64,000 bases of DNA from assembly GCF_004217285.1 (NCBI RefSeq), contig NZ_SHKS01000003.1, positions 159,169-223,168 on the forward strand. Direction: 5' to 3'. Both the position numbers and the translations under genes were made by a program. Positions 7,411-16,186 of this stretch are shown here, piece after piece. The stretch is from Streptomyces sp. BK239 (lineage in GTDB: Bacteria; Actinomycetota; Actinomycetes; Streptomycetales; Streptomycetaceae). Below the pieces are notes generated by a model. That model was not told the DNA's origin, searched no databases, and worked only from the letters and a program-made list of their open reading frames with translations. Within the stretch, counting starts at the first letter, position 1, and each line of letters begins with the position of its first letter.

Positions 7411-9375
7411 GTGGGGAGCGTTCCGGATCAGGGTGCGCCGCGGGGCGGCGCCGGCGGGCACATGGTGGTGTGCGGGGACGACGGTCTCGCGCACCGGCTG
7501 GCCGCCGAGTTGCGGGGGGTCTACGAGGAGCAGGTCACCCTCGTCGTACCGCCCTCCGAGCGTACGGTACGGCCGCCGGTGGTCGGGCGGGCCCGTGCGG
7601 TGTCCGCGGCGCTGCTCGACCGGGTGGTGAGCGCGGCCGTCAACCGGGCGTCGGGCAGCGGCGGCGGAGCTGCGGCCGGGCCGGGCGGGGGTGGCGGTGG
7701 CGGTGAAGCCGGCGGTGTGCGGCAGGTGATGGAGGCCGAGGAGCCGACCGAGGCCGTGCTCGCCGAGGCCGGGGTGGAACGGGCCGCCGCGCTGGCGCTG
7801 GTGTACGACGACGACGAGACGAACATCCGCGCCGCCCTCACCGCCCGCCGGCTCAACCCCCGGCTGCGGCTCGTCCTGCGGCTTTTCAACCGGCGGTTGG
7901 GCCAGCACATAGAGGAACTCCTCGATCAGGCGGCCTCCTTGGCGGTGGGCGGCGACGGAGACAGCGGGTGCGGTGGCGTGGCGGAGGCCTCGACCACCGT
8001 GCTGTCCGACGCCGACACCGCCGCGCCCGCGCTCGCCGCGACCGCCGTCGCCGGCACCACGAAGGTCGTCCAGACGGACCGGCTCATGCTGCGGGCCGTC
8101 GAACGGCCCCCACCCCGGCCCGCGCAGTCCGCAGGTCCCGCCGGCGGTCCGGCCGGTTCCGGGCCCGCCACGCTCGCGTTGCTGTCCGCGACGAGCAACG
8201 ACCCGTCCTTCGCGGACGGTTCGGAGGCCAGCGGGGAGCAGGGGCCGCTGCTGCTGCCGGACGCGGCGACGGTGGCCGCCGCGCGGGGGCGGGGCAGCGT
8301 GGTGCTGGAGCAGGTGTCGTACGCGGCCGGGGGCGGGTCGCCCGGCGGGCGGGGCGTCGCGGTGGTGGCGCCGTTCGCCTCCCTGTTCTCACGGCGATTG
8401 CGCTGGTCGCTCGCCGGGCTGGTGGCGTGCGTGGTCGCGCTCGCGGTGGCGTTGTGGGTGGTGACCGGGATCCATCCGCTGGGGGCGGTCTACCTGACGC
8501 TGCTGGACCTGTTCTCGATCAACGACCCGGCGATCGGGGCGTCCACCGAACGGCAGGTGCTCCAACTTTTGTCGGGGCTCATGGGGTTGCTGTTGCTGCC
8601 GGTGCTGCTGGCCGCGGTGCTGGAGGCGCTGGGGACGTTCCGGGGGGCGGGGGCGTTGCGGCGGCCGCCCCGGGGGATGGGCGGGCACGTCGTGCTGCTC
8701 GGGCTGGGGAAGATCGGCACGCGGGTGCTGACGCGGCTGCGGGAGCTGGACATCCCGGTGGTGTGCGTCGAGGCGGCGCCGGAGGCGCGCGGGCTCGCGG
8801 TGGCGCGGCGGCTGCGGGTGCCGGTGGTGCTGGGGGACGTCACGCAGGAGGGGGTGCTGGAGGCGGCGAGGATCGGCCGTGCGCACGCGCTGCTCGCGGT
8901 GACCAGCTCGGACACGACGAATCTTGAAGCGGCTCTGTACGCGCGGTCGTTGCGGCCGGATCTGCGGGTGGTGCTGCGGCTGTACGACGACGACTTCGCG
9001 ACGGCCGTGTACCGCACGCTGCGGGCGGCGCATCCGCAGGCGTTGACGCGGAGCCGCAGTGTGTCGCACCTGTCCGCCCCGTCGTTCGCGGGGGCGATGA
9101 TGGGGCGGCAGATCCTGGGGGCGATTCCGGTGGAGCGGCGGGTGTTGCTGTTCGCCGCGCTGGAGGTCGCGGGGCATGCGCAGTTGGCGGGGAAGTCGGT
9201 GGGGGAGGCGTTTCGGGCGGGGTACTGGCGGGTGTTGGCGCTGGACCGGGGGGAGGACGGGGGGCTGGTGTGGGATCTGCCCGAGTCCTACGTGCTGCGG
9301 GGGGCGGATCGGGTGGTGCTGGCGGCTACTCGGCGGGGGCTGGCGGAGCTGTTGGGGCGGCGGGGGCGGCGGTAG
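7411..9375 (+). CDS. Two-RCK, two-TM protein resembling a K+ channel without a selectivity filter
   Basis: About 654 aa from the GTG chosen here; an ATG at 7462 (MVVCGDDGL) is an alternative start. Order: a first RCK/TrkA_N-like NAD domain (VVCGDDGLAHRLAAEL...ALALVYDDDETNIRAAL), with a Gly-rich insert, up to about residue 190. A long linker follows, then TM1 (about 325-352), a re-entrant-like LTLLDLFSINDPAIG segment, TM2 (about 380-405), and a second RCK domain (VVLLGLGKIGTRVLTRLRELDIPVVCVE). The C-terminal part runs to the end. The arrangement is that of a TM-pore-TM ion channel with RCK domains, but the TVGYGD-type filter is absent. It could conduct another ion or be only a ligand sensor. 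The family is usually annotated as NAD-binding/TrkA protein in Streptomyces. Confidence 0.8.
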   Translation: MGSVPDQGAPRGGAGGHMVVCGDDGLAHRLAAELRGVYEEQVTLVVPPSERTVRPPVVGRARAVSAALLDRVVSAAVNRASGSGGGAAAGPGGGGGGGEAGGVRQVMEAEEPTEAVLAEAGVERAAALALVYDDDETNIRAALTARRLNPRLRLVLRLFNRRLGQHIEELLDQAASLAVGGDGDSGCGGVAEASTTVLSDADTAAPALAATAVAGTTKVVQTDRLMLRAVERPPPRPAQSAGPAGGPAGSGPATLALLSATSNDPSFADGSEASGEQGPLLLPDAATVAAARGRGSVVLEQVSYAAGGGSPGGRGVAVVAPFASLFSRRLRWSLAGLVACVVALAVALWVVTGIHPLGAVYLTLLDLFSINDPAIGASTERQVLQLLSGLMGLLLLPVLLAAVLEALGTFRGAGALRRPPRGMGGHVVLLGLGKIGTRVLTRLRELDIPVVCVEAAPEARGLAVARRLRVPVVLGDVTQEGVLEAARIGRAHALLAVTSSDTTNLEAALYARSLRPDLRVVLRLYDDDFATAVYRTLRAAHPQALTRSRSVSHLSAPSFAGAMMGRQILGAIPVERRVLLFAALEVAGHAQLAGKSVGEAFRAGYWRVLALDRGEDGGLVWDLPESYVLRGADRVVLAATRRGLAELLGRRGRR

Positions 9376-9466
9376 GTCGTGCGGCCGGGGGTGGGGGGGC
9401 CAGGGGTGGGTGTCGCTCCCCCGCGCCGGCGGGGCGCCGCTGACAGCGCCGGTGACGGCGCCCCCC

Positions 9467-9497
9467 GGGGGCGCGGGGAACTGCGCGACCAGCCCCC
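9467..9497. repeat. Dispersed Streptomyces intergenic repeat (GCGCGGGGAACTGCGCGACC type)
   Basis: The stretch around GCGCGGGGAACTGCGCGACC, bounded by GGGGG and CCCCC, is a common intergenic element in Streptomyces genomes (recognised from memory). Here it lies between converging genes, 29 bp beyond the stop of the S9 peptidase gene, and can form a GC-rich stem, so it may double as a terminator. Confidence 0.65.
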
Positions 9498-9525
9498 GCT
9501 CACCCGCACCCCACTCTCGCGCCGC

Positions 9526-11340
9526 CTACCGCAGGTGCTTCTGGGCGAACTCGAGTTCCAGGCGGACCTGTTTGATGCGTTCGTCGACCACCAGGGAGCC
9601 GTGGCCCGCGTCGTAGCGGTAGACCTCGTGGGGGGCGCCGCGGGATTCCAGGCGTTTGACGTAGTTGTCGATCTGGCGGATCGGGCAGCGGGGGTCGTTG
9701 ACGCCGGCGGAGATGTAGACCGGCGCCTTGACGTCGTCGACGTACGTCAGGGGCGACGAGGCCGCGAAGCGTTCCGGGACCTCCTCCGGGGTGCCGCCGA
9801 GCAGCGTGCGGTCCATCGCCTTCAGGGCCTCCATCTCGTCGTGGTAGGCCGTGACGTAGTCGGCGACCGGGACCGCCGCGATGCCGAGCGCCCACGCGTC
9901 GGGCTGCACGCCGAGGCCGAGCAGGGTGAGGTAGCCGCCCCAGGAGCCGCCGGTGAGGATCAGGCGCGCCGGGTCGGCGAGGCCCGAGGAGACCGCCCAC
10001 TCGCGGACGGCGGCGATGTCCTCCAGCTCGATCAGGCCGACCCGGTGCTTCAGCGCGTCGGTCCAGGCCCGGCCGTACCCGGTCGAGCCGCGGTAGTTGA
10101 CGCGGATCACGGCGTAGCCGTGGTCCACCCAGGCCGCCGGGGCCGCCGCGAAGGAGTCGCTGTCGTGCCAGGTGGGGCCGCCGTGGATGTCGAAGACGGT
10201 CGGCAGCGGGCCGGTCGCGCCCGCCGGCTTCTGGACCAGGGCGTGGATCCGGCCGCCGGGGCCCTCCACCCACACGTCCTCCACCGGCACCGAACCCGGC
10301 GACTTCGGCCCGGGCGGGTCGAGGACCACACCGCCGCTCGTGGAGCGCACCGCGGGCGGCTGGGCGGCGCAGGACCAGAGGTACTCAACGCTGCCGTCGG
10401 GGCGGGCCGTCGCCCCGGACACGGTGCCCGGCGGGGTCGGCACCCGCTCCAGCTCGCGGCGGGCGAGGTCGTAGCGGAACAGTTCGCTGCGCGCCTCGAA
10501 GCTGTGCGCGACGAGGAGGCCCGAGCCGTCCGGATACCACTCGGCGCTGACGTCGCCGGGCAGGTCCAGGGCCAGGTCGCTCTCCTCGCCGGTCGCCACG
10601 TCCCACACCATCGGCTCCCAGCGGCCCCTGCGCTGGTGGCCGATCAGCAGCCGGGTGTCGCCGTCGACCGGGGCGAAGCCCAGCACCTCCAGGCCCAGTT
10701 CCTCGGTGCCGCCCCGGGTGTCGTCGAGCTCGGCGACCGTCGTGCCGTCCGGGCGCAGGACGCGCAGCGCGGAGTGCATGGCGTCGCCGTGCTCGGTGTG
10801 CTCGATCGCGATGAGGGAGCCGTCGTGGGAGAGGTCGCCCACGCCCGCCGACTCGCGGTGGCGGTACAGCTCGAACGGGGGCTCGCCGACGCGGGCCACG
10901 TGGATCGTGGTGCCGTCCTCGTCGGTGGAGCGGCCCACGACCGCCGTACGGCCGTCGCGGCCCAGGGCCAGGCCCGCGGGGTAGGAGGGGTCCAGGCCGG
11001 GGGTGGCCAGTTCGTCCTCGCCGCCCTCGAAGGGCTGGCGGCGCCAGACGCCGAACTCGTCGCCGTCCTTGTCGTCGAACCACCAGATCCAGGCGCCGTC
11101 CGGGGAGAGCACGCCGTCCGTGGTGCCGTTCGCCCGGTTCGTCACCTGGCGGCGCTCGCCCGTCGACCGGTCCCACGCGTACAGCTCGTACGTCCCCGTC
11201 GCGTTCGACACGAACAGGGAGCGGTCCGGCGCGTCCTCGGCCCAGTCGGGCAGCGACACACGGGGCGCCCTGAAGCGCCTCTCCCAGTCCGGCGTCTCCT
11301 CGTGCCGCTGCGGCGCGGCGGACCCCTTGCTCTCAGTCAT
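9526..11340 (-). CDS. S9-family prolyl oligopeptidase-type serine peptidase
   Basis: 604 aa, starting at MTESKGSAAPQ. The N-terminal two-thirds form a WD/PD40-like beta-propeller (repeated blades such as WDRSTGERRQVTN, DGAWIWWFDD, SHDGSLIAIEH and YDLARRELERVP). The C-terminal third is the alpha/beta-hydrolase catalytic domain (PTVFDIHGGP, then GGSWGGY). By position the catalytic triad is Ser466, Asp549 (in AGVNDPRCP) and His580 (in DAGHGS). The propeller normally limits access to short peptides, so it probably degrades oligopeptides or acyl-peptides in the cytoplasm; no signal peptide is seen. Monocistronic, divergent from SURF1. Confidence 0.92.
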   Translation of the reverse strand: MTESKGSAAPQRHEETPDWERRFRAPRVSLPDWAEDAPDRSLFVSNATGTYELYAWDRSTGERRQVTNRANGTTDGVLSPDGAWIWWFDDKDGDEFGVWRRQPFEGGEDELATPGLDPSYPAGLALGRDGRTAVVGRSTDEDGTTIHVARVGEPPFELYRHRESAGVGDLSHDGSLIAIEHTEHGDAMHSALRVLRPDGTTVAELDDTRGGTEELGLEVLGFAPVDGDTRLLIGHQRRGRWEPMVWDVATGEESDLALDLPGDVSAEWYPDGSGLLVAHSFEARSELFRYDLARRELERVPTPPGTVSGATARPDGSVEYLWSCAAQPPAVRSTSGGVVLDPPGPKSPGSVPVEDVWVEGPGGRIHALVQKPAGATGPLPTVFDIHGGPTWHDSDSFAAAPAAWVDHGYAVIRVNYRGSTGYGRAWTDALKHRVGLIELEDIAAVREWAVSSGLADPARLILTGGSWGGYLTLLGLGVQPDAWALGIAAVPVADYVTAYHDEMEALKAMDRTLLGGTPEEVPERFAASSPLTYVDDVKAPVYISAGVNDPRCPIRQIDNYVKRLESRGAPHEVYRYDAGHGSLVVDERIKQVRLELEFAQKHLR

Positions 11341-11473
11341 GGCCCCATACTGCCTGCTCGGAGCGGCAAGTAATCCCCGCGGCCCCCAGCCTGTGGACAA
11401 CTTTGCCCACGACCCGCCGTTCGTCCACACCCCGCGGGCCGCCGCACCGCGCTTGCCCCGTACCGTTGAGGGC

Positions 11474-12298
11474 GTGTACCGGTTTCTGCTGACGCCCCGC
11501 TGGTGGGGGATCAACGTCTTCGTGCTGCTGGCCGTGCCCTTCTGCGTCTTCATGGGGTCCTGGCAGCTGAGCCGGTTCGAGTCGCGCGTCGACGACCAGC
11601 GCACCGCCGAGGCGCAGGTGGCGTCCGCCCGCAAGGAGGCGCCGCGGCCGCTCGCGGAGATGCTGCCCGTGGACAAGGCGACCTCCGGCAAGCGGGTCAC
11701 CGCGACCGGCCGGTACGGCGAACAGCTGCTGGTGCCCGACCGCGAGCTGGACGGCCGGCGGGGCTTCTACGTGCTGACGCTGCTGCGGACCGACGGCGGC
11801 AGGGCGCTGCCCGTGGTGCGGGGCTGGCTGCCCGGCGCCGCCGACGCGGCGAAGGCCCCGGCGCCGCCCGCCGGCCAGGTCACCGTCACCGGCGCGCTCC
11901 AGGCGTCCGAGACGCCCGGCGACAACGGCGTGAGCGCCCGCGGGGGCCTGCCGGCCGGGCAGACGGCCGCGATCAGCGCGGCCTCCCTGGTCAACCTGGT
12001 CTCCTACGACCTGTACGACGCCTGGGTGACCCTCGACACCGCCGCCCCGGGGACGAAGGCGGTGCCGGCGACCGCGCCGGCGGGCACGGGGCTGGACCTG
12101 AAGGCGTTCCAGAACCTCGGGTACACCGGCGAGTGGTTCGTGTTCGCCGGGTTCGTGGTGTTCATGTGGTTCCGGCTGGTGCGCCGCGAGGTGGAGTTCG
12201 CGCGCGACGCGGCGCTCGGGATCGTCCCGTGGGACGACCGGGCGCCGGCCGGCGCGGATTCGGCCGCTCAGGAGGACGCCAGCACGCCCGTCCGGTAG
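11474..12298 (+). CDS. SURF1-family cytochrome oxidase assembly protein
   Basis: 274 aa from a GTG start (VYRFLLTPRWWG). It has the standard SURF1 layout. A first transmembrane helix at about 12-32 contains GSWQLSRF, the usual G.WQ..R signature. A large external domain follows with VTATGRYGEQLLVPDRELDGRRGFYVLTLLRTDGG and VVRGWLPG, then a second helix at about 219-236 (WFVFAGFVVFMWFRLVRRE). The family helps insert haem a/CuB into the aa3 oxidase. The 3' end overlaps the converging gene by 31 bp. Confidence 0.92.
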   Translation: MYRFLLTPRWWGINVFVLLAVPFCVFMGSWQLSRFESRVDDQRTAEAQVASARKEAPRPLAEMLPVDKATSGKRVTATGRYGEQLLVPDRELDGRRGFYVLTLLRTDGGRALPVVRGWLPGAADAAKAPAPPAGQVTVTGALQASETPGDNGVSARGGLPAGQTAAISAASLVNLVSYDLYDAWVTLDTAAPGTKAVPATAPAGTGLDLKAFQNLGYTGEWFVFAGFVVFMWFRLVRREVEFARDAALGIVPWDDRAPAGADSAAQEDASTPVR

Positions 12299-13452
12299 AC
12301 CGTGCCCGCGCACGCGTTCGCCACCGTCGCCGACACGCTCGGGCCGCCGCCGTCGGCGGTGTACGTCACCACGACGCTGCCGTCGGCCGTGCCGTCCTCG
12401 ACGAGCAGCTGCGGGGCCGTGCCCTCGCCCGCGCCGGCCGAGGCGGTGTCGCTGTTCTGCTCGCTCGGGCTGGGGTCGGGCGAGGCCGTGCCGCCGCCCG
12501 TGTCGCCTCCGGTGCCGCCGCCCGGGGTGGGGCAGGTCTCGGCCGGGACCCAGGCGAACCTCACGTCGTACGCCGCGCCCGGGGCGAGGGTCAGCCCGGA
12601 GGCGTAGCGGGAGGGGCCTGGCAGCTGGGGGGCCTGGCCGCCGGCGGCGTACTCGGTGACGCTGATCTTCGCGGGGTCGGCGGCGCCCTGGGCGGTGGGC
12701 GTCAGGGACACCGCGCCGCCGACGGTGCAGCCGTGGTCGGAGACGTTGACGATGTGGAAGCCGCCGTAGACCACGCCGGTCGCGTCGGGGGCGTCGACGC
12801 CGGCGGTGGCGGAGCCGAGCTGGGAGGCCGTGCAGGCGGGGGCGGTGGCCTCGCCTGAGGAGGAGGGGCCGGCGCCGGTGGTGGCGCCGGTCGCGCTGCC
12901 GGTCTCCTTGTCCTGTTCGTCGCCCTTGCCGGTGTCCTCGTCCTTCTGGCCGGGGCTGCCGTCGGCCGCGTGGGCCGTGCCCGAGGCGCCGCCGTCGGGG
13001 AGCTTGCTCGCACCGTCGTCGTCCTGGGTGCGGGAGGCCTGGCCGGCGATGGCGGGGTTGGCCTCGGAGTCGTCGGAGTTCGACACGTGCAGGGCGGCCG
13101 GGACGGCGGTGACGACGAAGAGTGCGGCGGCGGCGATGCCGACGGCCGCCTGCCGCTTGCGGGCCCTGCGGACGGGCACGGCCCGCCGCAGGTGGTCCAG
13201 CGCCCCGTCGCGCGGTTCCATCTCCTGGACCGCCTGGTGGAGCAAGCGGCGCAGTGCCAGCTCGTCCGAGTCGAGCCCGTCGGGGCCCTGGTCGTCGAGG
13301 TGGTGGTTCACGGTTGCGTTCCCAGCGTGCGATTGCTTCGGCTGTTGCGTGTGCGGCCGCCCGTGCGGCGGCCGGGCCGGCTCGTCCTGCCGCCCGGTCG
13401 ACGCGTCCGGCTCGTGCCGCCGGTGTGGGTCCGGCTCCCCCTGGCCGCTCAC
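12268..13452 (-). CDS. Membrane protein coupled to an ECF sigma factor; probable anti-sigma factor
   Basis: 394 aa, GTG start overlapping the sigma-factor stop (GTGA). The first ~100 aa are cytoplasmic, with LRRLLHQAVQEMEPRDGALDHLRRAVPVRRARKRQ resembling the short sigma-binding regions of SigE-type operon partners. A single TM helix follows at about 103-124 (AAAALFVVTAVPAALHV). Then comes a low-complexity Ser/Thr/Gly/Glu linker and an external beta domain with CTASQLG...GGFHIVNVSDHGCTVGGAVSLTP (DUF4232-like pattern) and VRFAWVPAETCPTPGGG. Two cysteine pairs probably form disulphides outside. The anti-sigma role is inferred from coupling and topology; no zinc-binding ZAS motif is present. Confidence 0.75.
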   Translation of the reverse strand: MSGQGEPDPHRRHEPDASTGRQDEPARPPHGRPHTQQPKQSHAGNATVNHHLDDQGPDGLDSDELALRRLLHQAVQEMEPRDGALDHLRRAVPVRRARKRQAAVGIAAAALFVVTAVPAALHVSNSDDSEANPAIAGQASRTQDDDGASKLPDGGASGTAHAADGSPGQKDEDTGKGDEQDKETGSATGATTGAGPSSSGEATAPACTASQLGSATAGVDAPDATGVVYGGFHIVNVSDHGCTVGGAVSLTPTAQGAADPAKISVTEYAAGGQAPQLPGPSRYASGLTLAPGAAYDVRFAWVPAETCPTPGGGTGGDTGGGTASPDPSPSEQNSDTASAGAGEGTAPQLLVEDGTADGSVVVTYTADGGGPSVSATVANACAGTVYRTGVLASS

Positions 13453-14165
13453 GCCGGCTCCTCCATGGCGACGCGCAGGGCTGCGATGCCGCGGGAGCCG
13501 TAGGCCTTGACGGAGCCCAGCGATATCCCGAGGGTCTCGGCGACCTGCGCCTCGGTCATGTCGGCGAAATAGCGCAGCACCAGCACCTCGCGCTGGCGGC
13601 GCTGGAGGCCCTTCATCGCCTTGATGAGGGAGTCGCGCTCCAGCTGGTCGTACGCGCCCTCCTCGGCGCTGGCCATGTCCGGCATCGGCTTGGACAGCAG
13701 CTTCAGTCCGAGGATGCGGCGGCGCAGGGCGGAGCGGGAGAGGTTGACGACCGTCTGGCGCAGATAGGCCAGGGTCTTCTCCGGGTCGCGGACGCGTTTG
13801 CGCGCGGAGTGGACGCGGATGAAGGCCTCCTGGACGACGTCCTCGCAGGAGGCGGTGTCGTCGAGGAGGAGAGCGGCGAGACCGAGCAGGGAGCGGTAGT
13901 GGGCCCGGTAGGTCTCGGTGAGGTGGTCGACGGTGGTGCCCGCGGCCGAGGCGTCCACGACGGCCTCGGAGTACTCGACGCCGCCCTGGGGCCCGGGCGG
14001 GCCGGGGACGGGGGCGGGCCGCGCCGCGGGCATGGGCGCGATCACCGGCATGCCGCCGCGCCCGCCGGGCGGGCGGGGGCGCAGGACGGCGCGGGGCGGT
14101 CGCAGGACCGCGGCGCGCGCCGCCACAGGGAAGTCGAGTACCTCTGCCACGTCAGTTGGACACAC
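13449..14165 (-). CDS. SigE-family ECF RNA polymerase sigma factor
   Basis: 238 aa if started at the GTG giving VCPTDVAEV; a later start near GGVEYSEAVV is possible because the first ~50 aa are Pro/Arg-rich and lack sigma features. Region 2 is LTETYRAHYRSLLGLAALLLDDTASCEDVVQEAFIRVH...TLAYLRQTVVNLSRSALRRR. Region 4 is LQRRQREVLVLRYFADMTEAQVAETLGISLGSVKAYGSRGIAALR with a clear helix-turn-helix. This is the group of Streptomyces ECF factors transcribed with a membrane partner. It is translationally coupled to the downstream membrane protein, which presumably holds it at the membrane until a signal. Confidence 0.88.
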   Translation of the reverse strand: MCPTDVAEVLDFPVAARAAVLRPPRAVLRPRPPGGRGGMPVIAPMPAARPAPVPGPPGPQGGVEYSEAVVDASAAGTTVDHLTETYRAHYRSLLGLAALLLDDTASCEDVVQEAFIRVHSARKRVRDPEKTLAYLRQTVVNLSRSALRRRILGLKLLSKPMPDMASAEEGAYDQLERDSLIKAMKGLQRRQREVLVLRYFADMTEAQVAETLGISLGSVKAYGSRGIAALRVAMEEPA

Positions 14166-14597
14166 TCGTGCCCTCGATGGTTGTACGCCCCGGCCACGGC
14201 ATCAGGGTGTGTTCCCTCCGCCGGCGTCCCGCACCCGCGTCGCGCACCCGGCAGCACCACTGACGGCGTCTCACATGCCCTCATGCGTCCCGCTCTTCCC
14301 CTGTATCCCATATGAACGGGCGTCCCCACGCCCTGATCACGGCGTCCCCACGCCGGGACCACACACACCTACACCCCTGAGGGGTCACAGCCACGCACCC
14401 GGAAGGGGTGATCGCAAAGACGCTCCCCGCCCCCCGCTCGGTTGCGGGGGACGGGGAGGGAAATCGTCTTTTTCCATACTCAGCGGCAAAGGTGCCCGGT
14501 ACAAGTGATCCTGACCGTCGGCCGGATCACATCCGCGCCGGCACATGCTATCGACCCGCCAAGCTCTGGCCAGCACTTTTCCGGCCGCACCGGTGTC
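14166..14597. other. 432-bp non-coding region between asd and the sigma-factor gene
   Basis: No convincing gene. On the minus strand it should hold the end of the lysC-asd transcript (strong hairpin at 14423-14458) and the sigma-factor promoter. A GGAAC hexamer-like sequence (reverse complement of 14211-14215) is present, but no ECF-type -10 is found at the usual spacing. The part near 14461-14580 is less GC-rich than its surroundings (TCTTTTTCCATACTC). Confidence 0.5.
14423..14458 (-). terminator. 15-bp stem hairpin downstream of lysC-asd
   Basis: CTCCCCGCCCCCCGC / GCGGGGGACGGGGAG, one mismatch, with a 6-nt TCGGTT loop. It sits 140 bp past the asd stop. On the plus strand the stem is followed by TCGTCTTTTT, so it could also act in that direction. 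Confidence 0.55.
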
Positions 14598-15665
14598 TCA
14601 GGACGGTTCCGCGGCCACCAGTTCCGCGATCTGCACCGTGTTGAGGGCGGCTCCCTTGCGCAGGTTGTCCCCGCACACGAAGAGCTCCAGGGCCGTGGGG
14701 TCGTCCAGCGCCCTGCGCACCCGGCCCACCCAGGTCGGGTCGGTGCCCACCACGTCGGCGGGGGTGGGGAACTCCCCGGCGGCCGGGTTGTCGCACAGCA
14801 CCACGCCGGGCGCGGTGGCGAGGATCTCGCGCGCGCGGTCGACGGTGACCTCGTCCTGGAAGCGGGCGTGCACGGTGAGGGAGTGCACCGTGACCACCGG
14901 CACCCGCACACAGGTCACCGCGACGGGCAGCTTCGGCAGGCCGAGGATCTTGCGGGACTCGTCCCGCACCTTCATCTCCTCCGAGGACCAGCCGTCCTCG
15001 CGCAGCGATCCGGCCCACGGCACCACGTTCAGCGCCACCGGCTCCGGGAACGGCCCCCTCAGATCGCCCACGGCCCGCCGTACGTCGCCGGGGCTGGTGC
15101 CCAGTTCCGTGCCGGCCACCAGGGACAGCTGCTGCCGCAGCGCCTCCACGCCGGCCCGGCCCGCCCCGCTGACCGCCTGGTACGACGACACCACCAGCTC
15201 GCGCAGCCCGAACTCGGCGTGCAGCGCGCCCAGCGCGACGATCATCGACAGGGTCGTGCAGTTGGGGTTGGACACGATCCCGCGCGGCCGGGCCCGCACC
15301 GCGTGCGGGTTGACCTCGGGGACCACCAGGGGCACCTCCGGGTCCATCCGGAAGGCCCCGGAGTTGTCGACCACGACCGCGCCCCTGGCGGCGGCGATCG
15401 GCGCCCACCGCTCGGCGACCTCGTCCGGCACGTCGAACATCGCGACGTCGACGCCGTCGAAGGCCTCCTCGGTGAGCGCCGCCACCTCGACCAGCTCACC
15501 GCGCACGGCCAGCTTGCGGCCGGCCGAGCGCGGCGAGGCGATCAGACGGATCTCGCCCCAGACGTCGGCGCGCTGGGACAGGATCTGCAGCATGACCGTG
15601 CCCACGGCGCCGGTCGCTCCCACGACCGCCAGCGTCGGGCGCGCGGTCGCGCGAAGGACCGTCAT
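14598..15665 (-). CDS. asd: Aspartate-semialdehyde dehydrogenase
   Basis: Converts aspartyl-4-phosphate to aspartate semialdehyde with NADPH, the branch to lysine/diaminopimelate, methionine and threonine. 355 aa. The NADP loop GATGAVG is at residues 16-22, the catalytic Cys136 in SNPNCTT, and the late conserved [12 protein letters not shown] block is present. The ATG overlaps the lysC stop by one base (TGATG), so the kinase and dehydrogenase are made together, as in most Streptomyces. Confidence 0.96.
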   Translation of the reverse strand: MTVLRATARPTLAVVGATGAVGTVMLQILSQRADVWGEIRLIASPRSAGRKLAVRGELVEVAALTEEAFDGVDVAMFDVPDEVAERWAPIAAARGAVVVDNSGAFRMDPEVPLVVPEVNPHAVRARPRGIVSNPNCTTLSMIVALGALHAEFGLRELVVSSYQAVSGAGRAGVEALRQQLSLVAGTELGTSPGDVRRAVGDLRGPFPEPVALNVVPWAGSLREDGWSSEEMKVRDESRKILGLPKLPVAVTCVRVPVVTVHSLTVHARFQDEVTVDRAREILATAPGVVLCDNPAAGEFPTPADVVGTDPTWVGRVRRALDDPTALELFVCGDNLRKGAALNTVQIAELVAAEPS

Positions 15666-16186
15666 CAGCGTCCGGTGCCTCCGTAGACGACGGCCTCGTC
15701 GCTGTCGGAGTCCAGACCGAAGGCGCTGTGCACGGCGCGCACGGCCTCCGGCACGTCGTCGGCGCGGGTGACGACCGAGATGCGGATCTCGGAGGTCGAG
15801 ATGAGCTCGATGTTGACGCCCGCGTCGGACAGCGCCTTGAAGAAGTCGGCCGTGACGCCCGGGTTGGTCTTCATGCCGGCGCCGACGAGGGAGATCTTGC
15901 CGATCTGGTCGTCGTAGCGCAGCGAGTCGAAGCCGATGCCGGCCTTGCTCTTCTCCAGGGCGTCGATGGCCTTGCGGCCCTCGGCCTTGGGGAGGGTGAA
16001 GGAGATGTCGGTCAGGCCCGTGGAGGCGGCCGACACGTTCTGCACGATCATGTCGATGTTGATCTCGGCGTCGGAGATCGCGCGGAAGATCGCCGCGGCC
16101 TCGCCCGGCTTGTCCGGGACGCCGACGACCGTGACCTTGGCCTCGGAGGTGTCGTGCGCGACACCGGAGATGATGGCCTGCTCCAC
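15665..16186 (-). CDS. lysC: Probable internal start: small (beta) subunit of aspartate kinase
   Basis: Within lysC an in-frame GTG (V of VEQAIISGV) is preceded by AAGGGGAAAAGCAG, a good ribosome site. It would give a 173-aa protein consisting of the two ACT domains. Alpha2-beta2 aspartate kinases made from such overlapping genes are established in Corynebacterium and reported for streptomycetes. Here the start position matches the corynebacterial beta-subunit start by alignment to MEEAVLTGVA, from memory. Confidence 0.55.
   Translation of the reverse strand: MEQAIISGVAHDTSEAKVTVVGVPDKPGEAAAIFRAISDAEINIDMIVQNVSAASTGLTDISFTLPKAEGRKAIDALEKSKAGIGFDSLRYDDQIGKISLVGAGMKTNPGVTADFFKALSDAGVNIELISTSEIRISVVTRADDVPEAVRAVHSAFGLDSDSDEAVVYGGTGR

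Noticed and set aside
14166..14597. A riboswitch or tRNA in the asd-sigma factor gap
   Set aside because: No cloverleaf or known aptamer consensus was found by eye; only a terminator-like hairpin is supported.
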